Positions 1 through 5,653 of a DNA stretch of 12,071 nucleotides are shown here, in pieces (within the stretch, counting starts at the first letter, position 1; each line of letters begins with the position of its first letter). The translations under genes and the position numbers were made by a program. Origin of the DNA: Aquificota bacterium (GTDB taxonomy: Bacteria > Aquificota > Aquificia > Aquificales > Hydrogenothermaceae); the NCBI GenBank assembly GCA_013153295.1, contig JAADEV010000034.1, positions 1-12,071 on the forward strand, written 5' to 3'. A model generated the notes under the pieces. It did not search any database and was not told the DNA's origin. It was given only the letters and a program-made list of their open reading frames with translations.

Positions 1-124
1 ATATGGCTATAGTTAGTAGGATTAATCCTATTAATGAAAGGAGTATGCCTATATAAGGGATAAAAAAAACTGACAGGAAAGCTGAACCAAGCCCTGCTAA
101 AATTTTTGCGTCTTTAATGGACAT
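1..124 (-). CDS. DUF996-like small membrane protein (N-terminal part, cut by window edge)
   Basis: An open frame on the minus strand begins with ATG at 124 and runs off the left edge after 41 complete codons. The protein starts MSIKDAKILAGLGSAF and continues into a hydrophobic stretch (SVFFIPYIGILLSLIGLILL) that would span the membrane once or twice. The pattern 'KDAKILAGLGS...IPYIGILL..IGLILL' resembles the N-terminus of DUF996 proteins, small multi-span membrane proteins of unknown function; this is recognition from memory, not a search. A purine-rich ribosome site (AGGGAGAGG) lies just upstream. The gene starts 17 bases after the thrB stop codon, so it is probably the last or a late gene of the efp-accB-epimerase-thrB operon. 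No function can be assigned. Confidence 0.7.
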   Translation of the reverse strand, partial: MSIKDAKILAGLGSAFLSVFFIPYIGILLSLIGLILLTIAI

Positions 125-141
125 TATTTCCTCTCCCTATT

Positions 142-1044
142 TTACTCAACTATCTCTAAAACAGCCCCTCGGTTGTCAAAGGATAGGACTTTGTATTCTG
201 AGTTAACCCCATTTTTTCTAAAAGCCTCTACCATTGCCTTTCCTATACCGTCAAAGTTATCCTTTGCTATAGCTACCATTGAAGAACCTGCACCGCTTAG
301 GGCTACCCCTAAAGCCCCTTTAGAGTATGCAGAGGATACTACATCGTCAAAACCGGGTATAAGTTTTTTTCTGTAAGGTTGGTGTAATCTATCCTCCATA
401 GCGGTTTTAAGTAGTGAATAATCCCCTTTTACAATGGCTGAGACAAACAGAGATGCCCGTTGGATATTAAAAACAGCGTCTTTAAAGGATACTTTGTCAG
501 GTAATACTTTCCTTGCCTCCTCTGTAGGTATCTTTATAGATGGGATTACAACTACAGCCTTTATATCCTGTGGCATCTCAAATCTGGTGTAAACGGTTGT
601 GTTTTCTCCCTTTACCGCTGTTATAAAACCTCCCTTCCACGCAGGTAATAGGTTGTCCGGGTGTGGTTCAAACCTGTATGCTATCTCAAAAAACCTTTCA
701 TCTGTTAACTCTGTCTTACTTACTGCAGATGATACAAGTATAGCCCCAACTATTGCGGTGGCACTACTACCAAGTCCCCTTGCAACTGGCACATTTGTTA
801 TCTGTTTTACCTTTGCTCCATAAAAGGTCTTTCCCCTTTTTTCACAGGCATACTTTAAAACCTGCACAAACAGGTTGTTTTCTGCTTTTTCTAAGAAACT
901 GTCTTTAGGCTCTGTTTGTATTACAATACCCTCATACTCTTCCACTTCAAATATATTGTAAAGGGTTAGCGCTGACCCAAAGGTATCAAACCCTGCCCCT
1001 AAGTTCGCTGTTGTAGCTGGAACTTTTACCCTTAGCTTTTTCAT
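142..1044 (-). CDS. thrB: Homoserine kinase (GHMP kinase family)
   Basis: Phosphorylates L-homoserine with ATP to O-phosphohomoserine, the step before threonine synthase; cytoplasmic. The 300-residue protein has the usual length and all three GHMP motifs. The N-terminal substrate motif is VPATTANLGAGFDTFG (residues 8-23). The ATP-binding glycine/serine loop is PVARGLGSSAT (86-96). The C-terminal motif is LSGAGSSMVAIA (249-260). The ThrB-typical substrate segments HPDNLLPAWKGG (128-139) and RLHQPYR (219-225) are also present, which separate it from mevalonate or galactokinase relatives. The ATG shares one base with the TGA of the upstream epimerase gene (TGATG), so translation is probably coupled. 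No thrA or thrC lies in the window; the neighbours belong to unrelated pathways. The identification is secure. Confidence 0.96.
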   Translation of the reverse strand: MKKLRVKVPATTANLGAGFDTFGSALTLYNIFEVEEYEGIVIQTEPKDSFLEKAENNLFVQVLKYACEKRGKTFYGAKVKQITNVPVARGLGSSATAIVGAILVSSAVSKTELTDERFFEIAYRFEPHPDNLLPAWKGGFITAVKGENTTVYTRFEMPQDIKAVVVIPSIKIPTEEARKVLPDKVSFKDAVFNIQRASLFVSAIVKGDYSLLKTAMEDRLHQPYRKKLIPGFDDVVSSAYSKGALGVALSGAGSSMVAIAKDNFDGIGKAMVEAFRKNGVNSEYKVLSFDNRGAVLEIVE

Positions 1045-2000
1045 CAGCTACCTATTGGGTATTGTATCCTACCTTCCAGTATGTCCACATACTCCTTTAT
1101 ACCCCTCTCAAGGGAGTATTTAGGTAGGAAACCAAGCTCGTTTTTTATTTTGGTCATATCTGCCTGTGTATACTCTTGGTAAAAGTCGTAAGGGCAGTCA
1201 AAATACTCTGTTTCTAAGTTTGTCCCAAGGCTCTCATTAAGTATTTTTATTACATCGTTAAAAGACCTTGCTTCCCCTGAACCTACATTGTATACAGTGG
1301 ATTTAGGGGCTTTTGCAGATAGGATTGTAGCCTCTACTGCGTCTTTTACATATATAAAATCCCTTTTCTGCTCCCCCCATTTAAAGACCCTTGGGTTTTT
1401 TCCTTCTTTCATCTGTTTGTAAAGCTGGTATATCATACTGGCAAATTTCCCTTTGTGGGCTTCTCCGGGACCGTAAACATTAAAGTATCTAACCCCAACA
1501 ACCTTTATACCTGTAGACTGGGAAAAATCCTCAGCAATATTGTCCATTATATATTTTGAAAAGGCGTAAACATTTTCAGGGGACTTTTCCCTGTCTTCCT
1601 TAAGGGGAATATGCTCTTTAACTATCCCATACACAGATGCAGAAGAGGCGTAAACTACAGTAGCAGACACCTCAAGGGCTATATCAAGTATATTTTTAAA
1701 GCCGTCCACATTTTTTCTCATCATAAGTTCTTGGTCTTGGACGGTGGTATCTGTGATAGATGCAAGGTGAAATATTAACTCAGGTTGGAACTCTTCAGCT
1801 TTAAAGAATACCTCGTCTGTTGATACATCACAGGCTAAAACTTCACCTTTAAATTTTTTTAAGTTTTTAAAGTTTGCACTGGAAAAGTCGTCTAATACCA
1901 TTATTTTTGCATCTGGATACATCTCTTGTAGCTGGAGGGCTAAGTTTGAACCTATAAAACCTGCCCCCCCGGTTATTAAAATCCTTTCGTATCTGTCCAT
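1044..2000 (-). CDS. hldD: NAD(P)-dependent sugar-nucleotide epimerase, ADP-glycero-manno-heptose 6-epimerase-like
   Basis: An extended short-chain dehydrogenase/reductase of 318 residues, close to the length of E. coli HldD (about 310). The Rossmann nucleotide-binding motif GGAGFIGSNLA is at residues 11-21. The catalytic Ser-Tyr-Lys set is visible as YASSASVYG (117-125) and YAFSK (Tyr145, Lys149). NVYGPGEAHKGKFASMIYQL (174-193) and the following KRDFIYVKD (212-220) closely resemble HldD/RfaD rather than GalE or RmlB, which favours conversion of ADP-D-glycero- to ADP-L-glycero-D-manno-heptose for lipopolysaccharide inner core. No other heptose genes (hldE, gmhA, gmhB) lie in the window, so substrate specificity is inferred. 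It starts 11 bases after accB ends, behind an AGGGG-type ribosome site, and its stop overlaps the thrB start by one base. Confidence 0.78.
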   Translation of the reverse strand: MDRYERILITGGAGFIGSNLALQLQEMYPDAKIMVLDDFSSANFKNLKKFKGEVLACDVSTDEVFFKAEEFQPELIFHLASITDTTVQDQELMMRKNVDGFKNILDIALEVSATVVYASSASVYGIVKEHIPLKEDREKSPENVYAFSKYIMDNIAEDFSQSTGIKVVGVRYFNVYGPGEAHKGKFASMIYQLYKQMKEGKNPRVFKWGEQKRDFIYVKDAVEATILSAKAPKSTVYNVGSGEARSFNDVIKILNESLGTNLETEYFDCPYDFYQEYTQADMTKIKNELGFLPKYSLERGIKEYVDILEGRIQYPIGS

Positions 2001-2011
2001 TCACCAACCCC

Positions 2012-2464
2012 TTACAGCGGTTCTATATAAAATAGCTCCTGTCCATACTCAACAGGCTGTCCGTTTTCAACTAATATTTTTACTATCCTGCCGTTAACAT
2101 CGCTTTCTATCTCGTTCATAACCTTAAGGGCTTCTATAATACACAACACCTGCCCCTTTGAAACTGTATCCCCTTCCTCAACAAAAGGTGGCGCTCCGGG
2201 TGAAGGCGCCCTGTAGAATGTTCCAACAAGTGGGGATTTTATAACGTGGTATTTGTTGCTCTCCTCTGTGTTTTGCTGTGGGGCTACTGTCTCGTTCTTT
2301 ATCTCAACAACAGGTTGGGAGGGAACGGCAGGTGCTACAATCTCCTTTTGGGGTCCAACATACTGTTTTATTTTTACCTTTCCTTCCTTTGTTTCAAACT
2401 CAACTTCCTCTATTTTTGTCCCTTTAATCCTGTCTATAATCTCAAAGATAAGTTTTTTATCCAT
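2012..2464 (-). CDS. accB: Biotin carboxyl carrier protein of acetyl-CoA carboxylase
   Basis: Carries the biotin that shuttles CO2 between biotin carboxylase (AccC) and the carboxyltransferase (AccAD) in malonyl-CoA synthesis. The 150-residue protein has the AccB plan. An N-terminal helix and strand region (about 1-36) is followed by a Pro/Ala/Val/Gln-rich flexible linker (about 37-70). The C-terminal biotinyl domain (about 72-150) includes the 'thumb' segment [17 protein letters not shown] characteristic of AccB. The biotinylated lysine is Lys114 in [12 protein letters not shown]; the usual motif is EAMKM, so the Met before the lysine is Leu here. It lies 22 bases downstream of efp, an arrangement common in bacteria, but accC, which usually follows, is absent and a sugar epimerase gene takes its place. 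The biotinyl domain of the gene at 5654 is distinct. Confidence 0.95.
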   Translation of the reverse strand: MDKKLIFEIIDRIKGTKIEEVEFETKEGKVKIKQYVGPQKEIVAPAVPSQPVVEIKNETVAPQQNTEESNKYHVIKSPLVGTFYRAPSPGAPPFVEEGDTVSKGQVLCIIEALKVMNEIESDVNGRIVKILVENGQPVEYGQELFYIEPL

Positions 2465-2486
2465 AGCTAAAACCTCTTCTGGGCTG

Positions 2487-3059
2487 TTATTGGTTTACCC
2501 TTTCTATATACTTTCCTGTCCTTGTGTCCACCTTTATTTTATCCCCTTCGTTTATAAATAGAGGCACTTGAACTGTAGCCCCTGTATCTATCTTTGCAGG
2601 TTTAAGTGTTGATGTGGCAGTATCACCTTTAAAGCCTGGCTCTGTTTCTATAACTTCGTAAACTGCTGATTTTGGAAGTTCTATACCAATTGGCTGTCCT
2701 TTATCAAGGAATATGAACACTTCCATACCTTCTTTTAAAAAGTCAGGTTCGTTTGTAAGGTTTGCAGATGGGACTGCTATCATATCCCCTGTGTTTGCGT
2801 CTATAAACCAGTAAGCGTCCCCATCAAAGTAAGAGTAAGCCATCTGTCTCTGTTCAAAATCTGCTAACTCTATACTGTCTGAGGATTTGTATGTTATCTC
2901 TATAACATTACCGGTTTTCATATTTTTTGCCTTTACCCTTACAAAAGCCTGCCCTTTTCCCGGCTTAACGTGGTCGTAATCAATAACCCTGTAAGGTTCC
3001 CCATCGTGGACTATAAACATATCTTTCTTTATCTGGTTAATTCCTATTTTTACTCCCAT
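2487..3059 (-). CDS. efp: Translation elongation factor P
   Basis: Binds the ribosome between the P and E sites and relieves stalling at proline-rich stretches. The 190-residue protein has the standard length and the three-domain beta-barrel layout: a KOW-like domain I (about 1-64), then two OB-type domains ending in [11 protein letters not shown]. The tip loop [14 protein letters not shown] (30-43) carries Lys35, equivalent to the lysine that is post-translationally modified in many bacteria; no modification enzyme (EpmA/EpmB, EarP) is encoded in the window. The start is supported by a textbook TGGAGG ribosome site 5 bases upstream. It is the first gene of the leftward operon and is divergent from thiL. 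Confidence 0.97.
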   Translation of the reverse strand: MGVKIGINQIKKDMFIVHDGEPYRVIDYDHVKPGKGQAFVRVKAKNMKTGNVIEITYKSSDSIELADFEQRQMAYSYFDGDAYWFIDANTGDMIAVPSANLTNEPDFLKEGMEVFIFLDKGQPIGIELPKSAVYEVIETEPGFKGDTATSTLKPAKIDTGATVQVPLFINEGDKIKVDTRTGKYIERVNQ

Positions 3060-3137
3060 TTAAACCTCCAACTGTTTTGTAATTTCATATAATTTTAACA
3101 CAACAGATTTTACTGGTAGTTTAGCAAGGGATATATT
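3060..3137. promoter_or_regulatory. Divergent intergenic region between efp and thiL
   Basis: This 78-base AT-rich gap must hold the promoters of both the leftward efp operon and the rightward thiL gene. On the minus strand the efp ribosome site TGGAGG sits at 3065-3070. On the plus strand AAGGGA at 3126-3131 serves thiL. A perfect TATAAT lies at 3088-3093 on the plus strand, but no convincing TTGACA-like box was found 16-18 bases before it. Promoter assignment is therefore tentative. No TPP-riboswitch-like structure is apparent in the short thiL leader. Confidence 0.4.
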
Positions 3138-4097
3138 ATGGAAATTAAAGATTTAGGGGAGTTTGGGCTTATAGAAAGGCTTACACAGATACTTAGTATA
3201 AAAGACCATTCTGTTTTAGTTGGGTTTGGTGATGACTGTTCCTGTATAGATATAAAGGGGGAAAAGATACTTTTTACCTCTGATATACAGCTTGAGGGAA
3301 GGCATTTTATAAAGAGGCTTATACAACCTGAAGACCTTGGTTGGAAGGTTGTTTCTGTTAATGTAAGTGATATAGTAGCCTGTGGAGGTGAACCTAAATG
3401 GGGGTTTATATCTGTAGGTTTTCCTAAAGACCTGTCTGTAGAGTATGTAGAAAATATATACAAAGGTATAAAAAAAGCCTGTGATTTTTACAAAATGTCT
3501 GTTATAGGGGGGAACACAACAGCCTCAGACAGTATATTTTTAGACCTGTTTTTAACCGGGAAAACAGATAGGTTTGTCCCAAGGGGTGGGGCAGAGGAAG
3601 GGCAGATGTTAATGGTTTGTGGCTACTTAGGGGAAGCAAGGGCTGGACTTGAGATAGCTATGGAAAAGGGACTAAACAACCTTGCTGGATACGAAAAAAG
3701 GTTAATAAAAAGGTTTTCCCGTCCAACAGCGGATATACATCTGTCTGACAGGCTTTCAAGGTATGCCTCAGCAGGTATAGATATAAGTGATGGACTTGTG
3801 GCAGACCTCTACCACCTATCTAAAGCAAGTGGTGTTGAGGTAATCCTTGATAAGAATAAACTACCTGTAAGCCCAGACCTTAAAAGATACTGCCAACAAA
3901 AAGGCAAAGACCCCCTTGAGTATATCTTATACGGTGGGGAGGATTACAAAGTTGTTTTTACAGTGGATAAAAGGGATACTATCCAGTTTCCAGAATGTAA
4001 GGTTATAGGTTTTATTGGGGCAAAGGGGGAAGGGGTGTTTTTAAAAGATGGTAGTATTGTAAAAAAATTAGAGAAAAAAGGATTTAGCCATTTGTAG
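3138..4097 (+). CDS. thiL: Thiamine-monophosphate kinase
   Basis: Converts thiamine monophosphate plus ATP to thiamine pyrophosphate, the last step of cofactor synthesis; cytoplasmic. The 319-residue protein follows the ThiL pattern of the PurM/HypE/SelD superfamily: GDD (31-33), FTSDIQLEGRHF (46-57), DLGWKVVSVNVSDIVACGG (66-84), SVIGGNTTAS (121-130), the second-domain motif DISDGLVADL (215-224) and GGEDYKVVF (266-274). The order and spacing match E. coli ThiL (STDTLVAG.HF, AVNLSDLAAMGA, IGGDTT, DLSDGL, GGEDYE). One change stands out: the acidic residue of the usual GGDT motif is Asn126 here. The ribosome site AAGGGA is 6 bases upstream of the ATG. No other thi genes are nearby; a 74-base gap separates it from the next gene. 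Confidence 0.93.
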   Translation: MEIKDLGEFGLIERLTQILSIKDHSVLVGFGDDCSCIDIKGEKILFTSDIQLEGRHFIKRLIQPEDLGWKVVSVNVSDIVACGGEPKWGFISVGFPKDLSVEYVENIYKGIKKACDFYKMSVIGGNTTASDSIFLDLFLTGKTDRFVPRGGAEEGQMLMVCGYLGEARAGLEIAMEKGLNNLAGYEKRLIKRFSRPTADIHLSDRLSRYASAGIDISDGLVADLYHLSKASGVEVILDKNKLPVSPDLKRYCQQKGKDPLEYILYGGEDYKVVFTVDKRDTIQFPECKVIGFIGAKGEGVFLKDGSIVKKLEKKGFSHL

Positions 4098-4116
4098 GTT
4101 AATAATCACTAACCTA
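4095..4116. repeat. Perfect 7-bp inverted repeat at the end of thiL
   Basis: TAGGTTA (4095-4101) and TAACCTA (4110-4116) form a perfect 7-bp inverted repeat around an 8-base spacer, beginning in the thiL stop codon. AACCT is repeated again at 4121-4125. No T-run follows, so it is a poor intrinsic terminator. It lies just upstream of a possible -10 box (TAGAAT, 4132-4137) for the downstream cassette and could be an operator. The site was seen directly; its function is a guess. Confidence 0.4.
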
Positions 4117-4171
4117 AAATAACCTGTGTGGTAGAATATACTGTTATCCTAACTGTTAGGAGGTTCTGAAG

Positions 4172-4324
4172 ATGGAAAACAACTGGTGGGAGTTAGCTGG
4201 GATTATATTTTTTACATTTATGGTTATAACAGTTGGAATAATATGGGGCTTAGCTGTTAAAGCCAGCTACAACGAAGAAAGGGCAAAGCAGAAAAAACAG
4301 CAACAGCAGGAAGTTAAAAAATGA
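4172..4324 (+). CDS. 50-residue single-span membrane peptide, function unknown
   Basis: A short gene. It has an ATG at 4172, a strong TAGGAGG ribosome site about 9 bases upstream, and a TGA at 4322-4324 that overlaps the next gene's ATG as ATGA, the signature of translational coupling. The predicted peptide has a short N-terminus (MENNWWELAG) and one hydrophobic span (about residues 8-30, IIFFTFMVITVGIIWGLAV). The tail is highly charged and Gln-rich (NEERAKQKKQQQQEVKK). This topology resembles small accessory subunits of membrane complexes such as CcoQ-type peptides, but I recognise no family motif and make no functional claim. The ribosome site, the coupling and the coherent one-span architecture make it very likely a real gene. 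Confidence 0.82.
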   Translation: MENNWWELAGIIFFTFMVITVGIIWGLAVKASYNEERAKQKKQQQQEVKK

Positions 4325-4812
4325 AAAGGAACTGGCCTTTTATTATTATTACAGGGGTTGGTATCTTTGCAACAATGGTATTCTTATACATATTTGTATA
4401 CAGCCTTGCAACTAACACTGTAAAATCTGCCGTTTTACTTGAAAAGGCTTATCCACACATAAAGCCACAGGAGTTTATAAACTTTTTCCTTCCAAAAGCG
4501 GAAAAAAACAACCTTAAAGTAGCCCAGATAAAGTCAGGTAAAGGATACTTCCTTATACAGATAACAGATGAAAAGGTCTTAAACCAGCTACTTGATTTAG
4601 CCCCGCAGGTAGCCCCACTGTCTATAGTAAACTTGGTTATATACGACCTTGGTAATGGAACTGCTGTTATAGGGAACAACCCTTACCTGTGGGATATAGT
4701 TATAGACAGCCCTAAAATAGATGAAATAGCGGAAAACTACTCAGAGAGGCTTTCTGACCTACTTGACAGTATATACTGGGATTATAAAGAAAAGAAGGAG
4801 ATGGTTAAGTAA
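4321..4812 (+). CDS. Membrane-anchored DUF302-like protein
   Basis: A 163-residue protein with one N-terminal membrane span (about residues 6-29, FIIITGVGIFATMVFLYIF) and the remainder in a soluble domain. Residues about 65-150 look like the DUF302 fold. 'LLDLAPQVAPLSIVNLVIYD' (90-109) and 'GNGTAVIGNNPYLWD' (111-125) match the family pattern of a 'P' segment, a 'VxVYE' strand and an 'NP' turn. A last amphipathic helix (KIDEIAENYSERLSDLLDSI) completes the fold. The DUF302 assignment is my pattern recognition and would need a profile search. DUF302 proteins have no settled function. The gene overlaps the preceding peptide gene by 4 bases (ATGA) and the following PTPS-like gene by 1 base (TAATG), so the three are probably made in fixed ratio. 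Confidence 0.75.
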   Translation: MKRNWPFIIITGVGIFATMVFLYIFVYSLATNTVKSAVLLEKAYPHIKPQEFINFFLPKAEKNNLKVAQIKSGKGYFLIQITDEKVLNQLLDLAPQVAPLSIVNLVIYDLGNGTAVIGNNPYLWDIVIDSPKIDEIAENYSERLSDLLDSIYWDYKEKKEMVK

Positions 4813-5156
4813 TGCCTTATATTGTCAGGGTAAAAAAGGAGTTCCAAGCGGCACATTTTATAACAGATTACCACGGCAAACCTGAACCTTTACACGGTCA
4901 TACTTGGGAGGTTGAGGTTTTTATACAGGCAGACACAGTTGATAAAGGTGGAATAGCATTTGATTTTGTAGAAATTCAAAAATTCTTAGACCAGATTATC
5001 CCAAACTACACAAACCTAAATGAGGTTTACAGCTTTTCCCCAAGTGCAGAGAATTTGGCTAAACATTTTTACCACCAGATAAAACAGAAATACCCATCTT
5101 TAAAAAAGGTTGTTGTATGGGAAACAAAGTGGGGTGGGGCAGAATACTACGAGTAA
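4812..5156 (+). CDS. 6-pyruvoyl-tetrahydropterin synthase/QueD-family protein lacking the usual catalytic triad
   Basis: COG0720-type protein of 114 residues, T-fold. The three zinc-ligand histidines are present: His15 (AAHF) and His28/His30 (LHGHTWEVEV). The C-terminal pterin-anchoring Glu is Glu104 (VWETKWGGAEYYE). QueD and PTPS use a Cys in CxxxHGH plus an Asp-His pair in LDHxxLN. Here the Cys position is Pro24 (GKPEPLHGH), and the Asp-His pair aligns with Asn65-Tyr66 (PNYTNLNE). The remaining ExxHGH (Glu25-Pro-Leu-His) matches the motif described for PTPS-III, which makes 6-hydroxymethyl-dihydropterin for folate in organisms without FolB. Calling it QueD would therefore be unsafe. It may be PTPS-III-like, an altered enzyme, or a non-catalytic pterin binder. 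It is coupled to both flanking genes and no queC, queE or folate gene is visible. Confidence 0.85.
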   Translation: MPYIVRVKKEFQAAHFITDYHGKPEPLHGHTWEVEVFIQADTVDKGGIAFDFVEIQKFLDQIIPNYTNLNEVYSFSPSAENLAKHFYHQIKQKYPSLKKVVVWETKWGGAEYYE

Positions 5157-5557
5157 TCAGATTTATACTACCTTTGTTTTTACTCTCCTGTGAGAACTTT
5201 TACAGTAAAGTCTACGATGAAAAGATTAAAAATCAGGTTATTCCCTGTGTATCCTTTGAAAAGGACGGCAGTATCACATCACTACAGATAGCACAGGCTT
5301 TAACAGAAGAGGGTATAAAATTAAAAGAAAACTGTCCCTACAAGCTAAAGGCGGTATACAAATTCCTGTCCCAGTGTAATAACCCTACAGCAAAATCTGT
5401 TGGGGCTGATTTTGACGGCTTCCTTAGGTTTGATTTAACAAAAGAAGGTAAGCTGTTATACAGGTGTCAGATGGACTGGAAAGGGGAGTTTAACAAAGAC
5501 AGGATAAAATCCCTTATAAAAAAGATGAAAGGGGAGATAAAGTTTAGTGAAGATTAG
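5117..5557 (+). CDS. Predicted lipoprotein with four further cysteines, function unknown
   Basis: A 146-residue protein with a short basic N-terminus (RILRVIR), a hydrophobic core (FILPLFLL) and a lipobox LLSC whose Cys25 would be lipid-modified after signal peptidase II cleavage. The residue after it is Glu, not Asp, which does not suggest inner-membrane retention. The mature part is about 122 residues with Cys44, Cys73, Cys87 and Cys117, enough for two disulfides in the periplasm. I recognise no family. The ATG at 5117 lies inside the preceding PTPS-like gene (40-base overlap); GTG at 5129 is an alternative start giving a more compact signal peptide. No start exists after the upstream stop that would keep the signal peptide, so the overlap is real either way. 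Confidence 0.72.
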   Translation: MGNKVGWGRILRVIRFILPLFLLSCENFYSKVYDEKIKNQVIPCVSFEKDGSITSLQIAQALTEEGIKLKENCPYKLKAVYKFLSQCNNPTAKSVGADFDGFLRFDLTKEGKLLYRCQMDWKGEFNKDRIKSLIKKMKGEIKFSED

Positions 5558-5653
5558 CTACGACCAACCTTCACATAAGTATATAGTATAATATTCCTCA
5601 AAATATGTGGTTATACATTTATTTTTGTTAAAACAATAGTTTAGGAGAGAGAG
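5558..5653 (+). promoter_or_regulatory. Probable promoter region of the carboxyltransferase gene
   Basis: An AT-rich 96-base gap. A perfect -10 box TATAAT lies at 5587-5592, about 60 bases before the ATG, but no clear -35 box is found at normal spacing. The ribosome site TAGGAGAGAGAG sits directly before the start codon at 5654. I saw no strong stem-loop. Confidence 0.4.

Noticed and set aside
3060..3137. Possible TPP riboswitch ahead of thiL
   Set aside because: The leader is under 80 bases and I could not find the conserved thi-box helices or CUGAGA-type motif.
3110..3463. A 117-codon minus-strand frame over the start of thiL
   Set aside because: Antisense shadow; thiL on the other strand has family motifs throughout.
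4172..4324. Assignment of the 50-residue peptide as CcoQ
   Set aside because: Only the one-span topology is similar; no cytochrome oxidase genes are nearby and no sequence motif supports it.
4812..5156. Plain assignment as QueD (queuosine pathway)
   Set aside because: The catalytic Cys and the Asp-His pair are missing and no queC/queE/queF gene is adjacent.
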